From Roseicyclus sediminis (GTDB lineage Bacteria; Pseudomonadota; Alphaproteobacteria; Rhodobacterales; Rhodobacteraceae), in assembly GCF_025515305.1 (NCBI RefSeq), contig NZ_JAOPHT010000003.1, positions 124,001 through 188,000 on the forward strand: 64,000 nt of DNA, given 5' to 3'. Positions 59,680-64,000 of the stretch are shown here, piece by piece. Within the stretch, counting starts at the first letter, position 1; every line of letters starts with the position of its first letter. A program made the position numbers and the translations under genes. The notes beneath the pieces were generated by a model. That model had not been told where the DNA came from. It made no database searches and saw nothing but the letters and a program-made list of their open reading frames with translations.

Positions 59680-61119
59680 TTATTCGCCCGGATCGTTCTT
59701 GTTCAGAAGGCCGTATTTCCGAAGCTTCACGTAAAGCGACTGACGCGACAGCCCCAGCATCTCGGCGGCGGCGACGCGGTTGTTGTTGGTCAGCTCCACC
59801 GCCGTTTCGATGCACATCTTCTCGACCACGTCGGTCGTGGCCGACACGATGTCCTTCAGCGGCGCGGAACCGACAAGATCCATCACGTTGCGCATCGCAT
59901 CGTCGGACATCGGCGCCGGCCCGGCAGCGGGTGGTGCCGTTCCGGGCTCGCGGATCACCTCGAGGCGGGACGTGTCGCGCAGGACGAACGCGAAGCCCGA
60001 AGACCCCATCAGCGTCGCCGAAAGCTCGACCGTCAGTTGCGAGCCGAACGCCCCTTCGAGCCGCGTGGAATAGAGCCGCATCTTGCCGTTCCGCCCGGCA
60101 TTGTCGATCAGCACCTTGAGATCGACGCTGCCGCGCGCAAGGAAATCGCCCAGCGACTTGCCCTTCACGTCCGACAGCTGCCCGGCATCGGTCAGGCTCA
60201 GGAACGCGTCGTTTGCCGACCGTATGATGCCATGACTGTCGGTAAAGACGATCGCGTCCGGCCCTTCACGGTAAAGCGCCGACAGCGTGCGGGACAGATC
60301 GGCCGCCATCGCCTCGGCGGTTTCGGAGGCCTCGATCCGGCACAGCAGGATCTTGTCGCCGGCGGCGCGGAACACGACAGGGTGGATGACCACATCCTTC
60401 TTCGTCCGGCGGCTGCGGACCGAAACGTGGCCGAGCGCTTCGTCGCCGGCGGCGATGACCAGGCCTTCGATGAACTCGCCACGGCGGCGGCCCTCGAATT
60501 CCTGCGTGAAGGCGGAACCGGCAAGTGCGTCCGTCTCTCCACCCAGAAGCTGCGCGGCGGACGTGTTCAGGTCGAGCACGCGCCCCGAGGCCACATCGAC
60601 CAGCACGAAGGCATCGCGAGAGGCCTCCATGATGACGCGATACCGCGTCTCGTAATCGCGGTGGGTCTCGTAGTCCTTCTCCAGCGCCAGCTGCGCCTTG
60701 ACGAGGCGGTGCTGAAGCTCCGCGATCGGCCGCAGGTCACGACCAAGCATCAGGATGATGTCCGGATTGCCGGTCTTGTGCAGCGTGTAGCGGATCGGGA
60801 ATTCCCAATTCGCGTTGTCGTAGTGATTGACCTCGATCGCGTCGACCTTGGCCTTGTGGCCTTCGCGGTAGGCCTCGAGCTGGGTTTCCAGCTTGGCGAG
60901 GCTGTCCTCGGCCATGAACTCGCGGATGTCGCGGTCCTTCCAGTGATCCAGCCGCCCCAACGTGGGATTGAGGGGGTTGGTGATCACGGATTTCACCGTG
61001 CCTTCGGTATCGAGCACGATGGCCAGGTCAGCGGCCGTCGTCACGATCTCGTTGAACTGCTCCGGCCCGATCGGCGGCGCCGAAGGCTGATCCCAGAAAT
61101 CTGATCCACGCGTATTCAT
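59680..61119 (-). CDS. ppsR: photosynthesis repressor PpsR/CrtJ
   Basis: A 479-residue regulator with an N-terminal domain, two PAS domains, a linker with the Q-helix (RLVKAQLALEKDYETHRDYETRY, about 138-160) and a C-terminal Fis-type helix-turn-helix (NNNRVAAAEMLGLSRQSLYVKLRKYGL). Cysteines at C260 (KILLCRIEA) and C436 (VEKMCIETAVEL) match the redox-active pair of the family. It represses bch, crt and antenna genes under oxygen. The ATG at 61119 is chosen over an upstream start at 61161 without homology. Confidence 0.96.
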   Translation of the reverse strand: MNTRGSDFWDQPSAPPIGPEQFNEIVTTAADLAIVLDTEGTVKSVITNPLNPTLGRLDHWKDRDIREFMAEDSLAKLETQLEAYREGHKAKVDAIEVNHYDNANWEFPIRYTLHKTGNPDIILMLGRDLRPIAELQHRLVKAQLALEKDYETHRDYETRYRVIMEASRDAFVLVDVASGRVLDLNTSAAQLLGGETDALAGSAFTQEFEGRRRGEFIEGLVIAAGDEALGHVSVRSRRTKKDVVIHPVVFRAAGDKILLCRIEASETAEAMAADLSRTLSALYREGPDAIVFTDSHGIIRSANDAFLSLTDAGQLSDVKGKSLGDFLARGSVDLKVLIDNAGRNGKMRLYSTRLEGAFGSQLTVELSATLMGSSGFAFVLRDTSRLEVIREPGTAPPAAGPAPMSDDAMRNVMDLVGSAPLKDIVSATTDVVEKMCIETAVELTNNNRVAAAEMLGLSRQSLYVKLRKYGLLNKNDPGE

Positions 61120-61164
61120 ACCGTCGTGTTCCCCAAGGGCGTGCTCGCGCCCCTCCGGCATCCG

Positions 61165-61983
61165 CTACGGCGCCACATGCGCCCGTTCCTTGTTCAGGAT
61201 GCCCAACCCACATACCCGAAGCGCGGAGCTTACGTCTGGCACGACGTGATCCACGCCCGTCAGGGTCTTCAGGTTCGATCCACCCGCGACGATGCTGCCG
61301 CTCAACACAATCGGTGTGACGCGCGTCGCGGAAGCCCGGATTGTGTCCACCAATTCTCTTGATATTGCAAGCGTTCTGCGGCCTGCGGCGGTGATCCCGA
61401 CCAGGCAATAGCGACGTTTGCGCACCATCTCGGCAATCTGCCTAGGATGCTTGTCGATCGCGAAATCCACATCGTAGCCGAAGCGGTGGAACTGATCGGC
61501 CGCCACGAAGATCCCAAGTGTGTGATGCTCCGGCCGCGGGATGATCAGCAGAACGCGGTTGCCATCCGACCCCGGAACGGCCCCTTCGCGGACCTTCGTC
61601 ACATCGTGGCTGCCGTCCTGGACGCCAGAAAGCGCGCGGACGGATTCCTGCAGGCGCGCGGTCCCGATCGTCACGTCGGCGAAGCTGATGTCGTCCTCGG
61701 CCCAGCGGCGCCCCATCGAGCGCGCGACTTCGGGGATCACCGCATCCACTATGTCCGAAACCGGAATGCCATCCTGGCGCAGCCGGGACAGAACGGCATG
61801 CCGCGTCTCGTCCCGCTCGGAGAGGAATGCGTCGCACATCAGCCGGAGACGTGCCTCGAGCGCCGCATCACGTGCGATGCGCCCGGACAGGACAACCGCA
61901 ATCGCGCGGGCCGCAAGCCGCGCGACCTCGTGATCGACCGCGTGGAGCGCGGCGCCGGTTGTTCCTGTGGCCTCACGGTTCAT
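61165..61983 (-). CDS. ppaA: PpaA/AerR, cobalamin-binding PpsR antirepressor
   Basis: A 272-residue protein. A helical N-terminal region (MGRRWAEDDISFADVTIGTARLQE) is followed by a B12-binding-type Rossmann fold: VLLIIPRPEHHTLGIFVAADQFHRFGYDV, where H154 (HTLG) is a candidate cobalt ligand. Partners use cobalamin as a light-sensitive cofactor to relieve PpsR repression. The ATG at 61983 has GGAAA upstream; a GTG at 62007 is an alternative. It lies 45 bases before ppsR on the same strand. Confidence 0.92.
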   Translation of the reverse strand: MNREATGTTGAALHAVDHEVARLAARAIAVVLSGRIARDAALEARLRLMCDAFLSERDETRHAVLSRLRQDGIPVSDIVDAVIPEVARSMGRRWAEDDISFADVTIGTARLQESVRALSGVQDGSHDVTKVREGAVPGSDGNRVLLIIPRPEHHTLGIFVAADQFHRFGYDVDFAIDKHPRQIAEMVRKRRYCLVGITAAGRRTLAISRELVDTIRASATRVTPIVLSGSIVAGGSNLKTLTGVDHVVPDVSSALRVCGLGILNKERAHVAP

Positions 61984-62083
61984 GATTGGTTTCCGCGGTT
62001 TGCCCACGTTGCGCGTCGTTATGCCGTCAAGCGCGCGTTCGTGTGCAGTGCGTTTGCCTCATACTCTGCCAATTGCTTGTGTC

Positions 62084-62101
62084 TGTCAAATTAAATTGAC
62101 A
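62084..62101. promoter_or_regulatory. PpsR/CrtJ operator, ppaA side
   Basis: TGTCAAATTAAATTGACA, a highly symmetric TGT-N12-ACA site about 100 bases upstream of ppaA. It suggests PpsR control of its own antirepressor gene. Confidence 0.85.
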
Positions 62102-62194
62102 CTACGGCACATTCGTCCTCGTGCGGTCGCGTTTCCTGGAGGCTTAACTAGGCCGAACCCCCATGTTTTTCAAGGCCGGCGCGCCTCGGGCCAC

Positions 62195-62212
62195 TGTCAT
62201 TTGACCCGAACA
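62195..62212. promoter_or_regulatory. PpsR/CrtJ operator, bchF site 1
   Basis: TGTCATTTGACCCGAACA fits TGT-N12-ACA, but its inner arms are less symmetric than the others. Confidence 0.55.
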
Positions 62213-62228
62213 CCCGCCATGTGAGGAG

Positions 62229-62246
62229 TGTAAGTTTTGATTGACA
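62229..62246. promoter_or_regulatory. PpsR/CrtJ operator, bchF site 2
   Basis: TGTAAGTTTTGATTGACA, TGT-N12-ACA ending in TTGACA, 34 bases from site 1 and 53 bases upstream of bchF. Confidence 0.8.
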
Positions 62247-62299
62247 CTCTCTCCTTAAGGGACCAGATTTCTTCTACAGACCAAAGGAATCGAACGTTC

Positions 62300-64000
<1,701 letters not shown>

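Larger units (their letters stand above)
61984..62299. other. ppaA-bchF divergent regulatory region
   Basis: A 316-base gap with no gene. It holds three TGT-N12-ACA PpsR sites, annotated separately, and a purine-rich segment before bchF without a strong ribosome site. Promoters of ppaA-ppsR (leftward) and bchFN (rightward) must lie here. Confidence 0.7.

Overview
This window is a GC-rich stretch of chromosome from a phototrophic member of the Rhodobacteraceae/Roseobacter group. Protein sequences, gene order (rho-mnmE-mnmG-rsmG-parA-parB facing maf-aroE-coaE-dnaQ-secB; crtCD, crtEF, bchCXYZ, pufQBALMC, bchG-bchP, ppsR-ppaA, bchFN) and PpsR-type TGT-N12-ACA operators all agree. No rRNA, tRNA, insertion sequence, phage gene or CRISPR array was seen. 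No species name is claimed. The three-heme PufC resembles what has been described for Rhodovulum.

Region by region. (1) 1-10.4 kb: the end of ptsN, then a minus-strand surface-glycan block (cysQ, kdsB, three glycosyltransferases, galU, a GT14-like enzyme with an extra C-terminal domain, and a two-domain sulfotransferase) and a lone ABC-2 exporter permease. (2) 10.4-21.3 kb: alkB, dnaK-dnaJ behind a heat-shock type promoter, mutS, grpE-hrcA, rph-rdgB-hemW. (3) 21.3-28.1 kb: parB-parA-rsmG-mnmG-mnmE-rho on the minus strand, with two perfect parS sites inside rsmG and mnmG. (4) 28.1-28.6 kb: a noncoding, locally AT-rich gap from which genes diverge on both sides; it is the best candidate for the chromosomal origin. 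(5) 28.6-37.8 kb: maf-aroE-coaE-dnaQ, secB, fxsA, a Tim44-like gene, mltA, an Smr gene, and hslV-membrane protein-hslU overlapping end to end. (6) 37.9-39.4 kb: a cobalt-type nitrile hydratase operon. (7) 39.45-64 kb: the photosynthesis gene cluster, running off the right edge inside bchN.

How the genes work together. In the photosynthesis cluster, dxs and idi supply isoprenoid precursors; crtE makes GGPP for carotenoids and, through bchP and bchG, the bacteriochlorophyll tail; crtC, crtD and crtF act on the spheroidene branch (crtB and crtI are not in the window). bchF, bchN, bchXYZ and bchC perform late chlorin-to-bacteriochlorin steps, and pufBALMC encode the LH1 antenna, reaction centre and bound cytochrome. 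PpsR with its antirepressor PpaA sits in the middle, and PpsR-type operators lie in four intergenic regions of the cluster.

Most notable: PufC has lost the first heme-binding motif and the lipidation cysteine; crtC has no usable start codon where homology begins; the bchG operator overlaps a promoter predicted to give a leaderless transcript; a polytopic membrane protein is wedged between hslV and hslU; and the photosynthesis cluster begins only about 11 kb from the putative origin.
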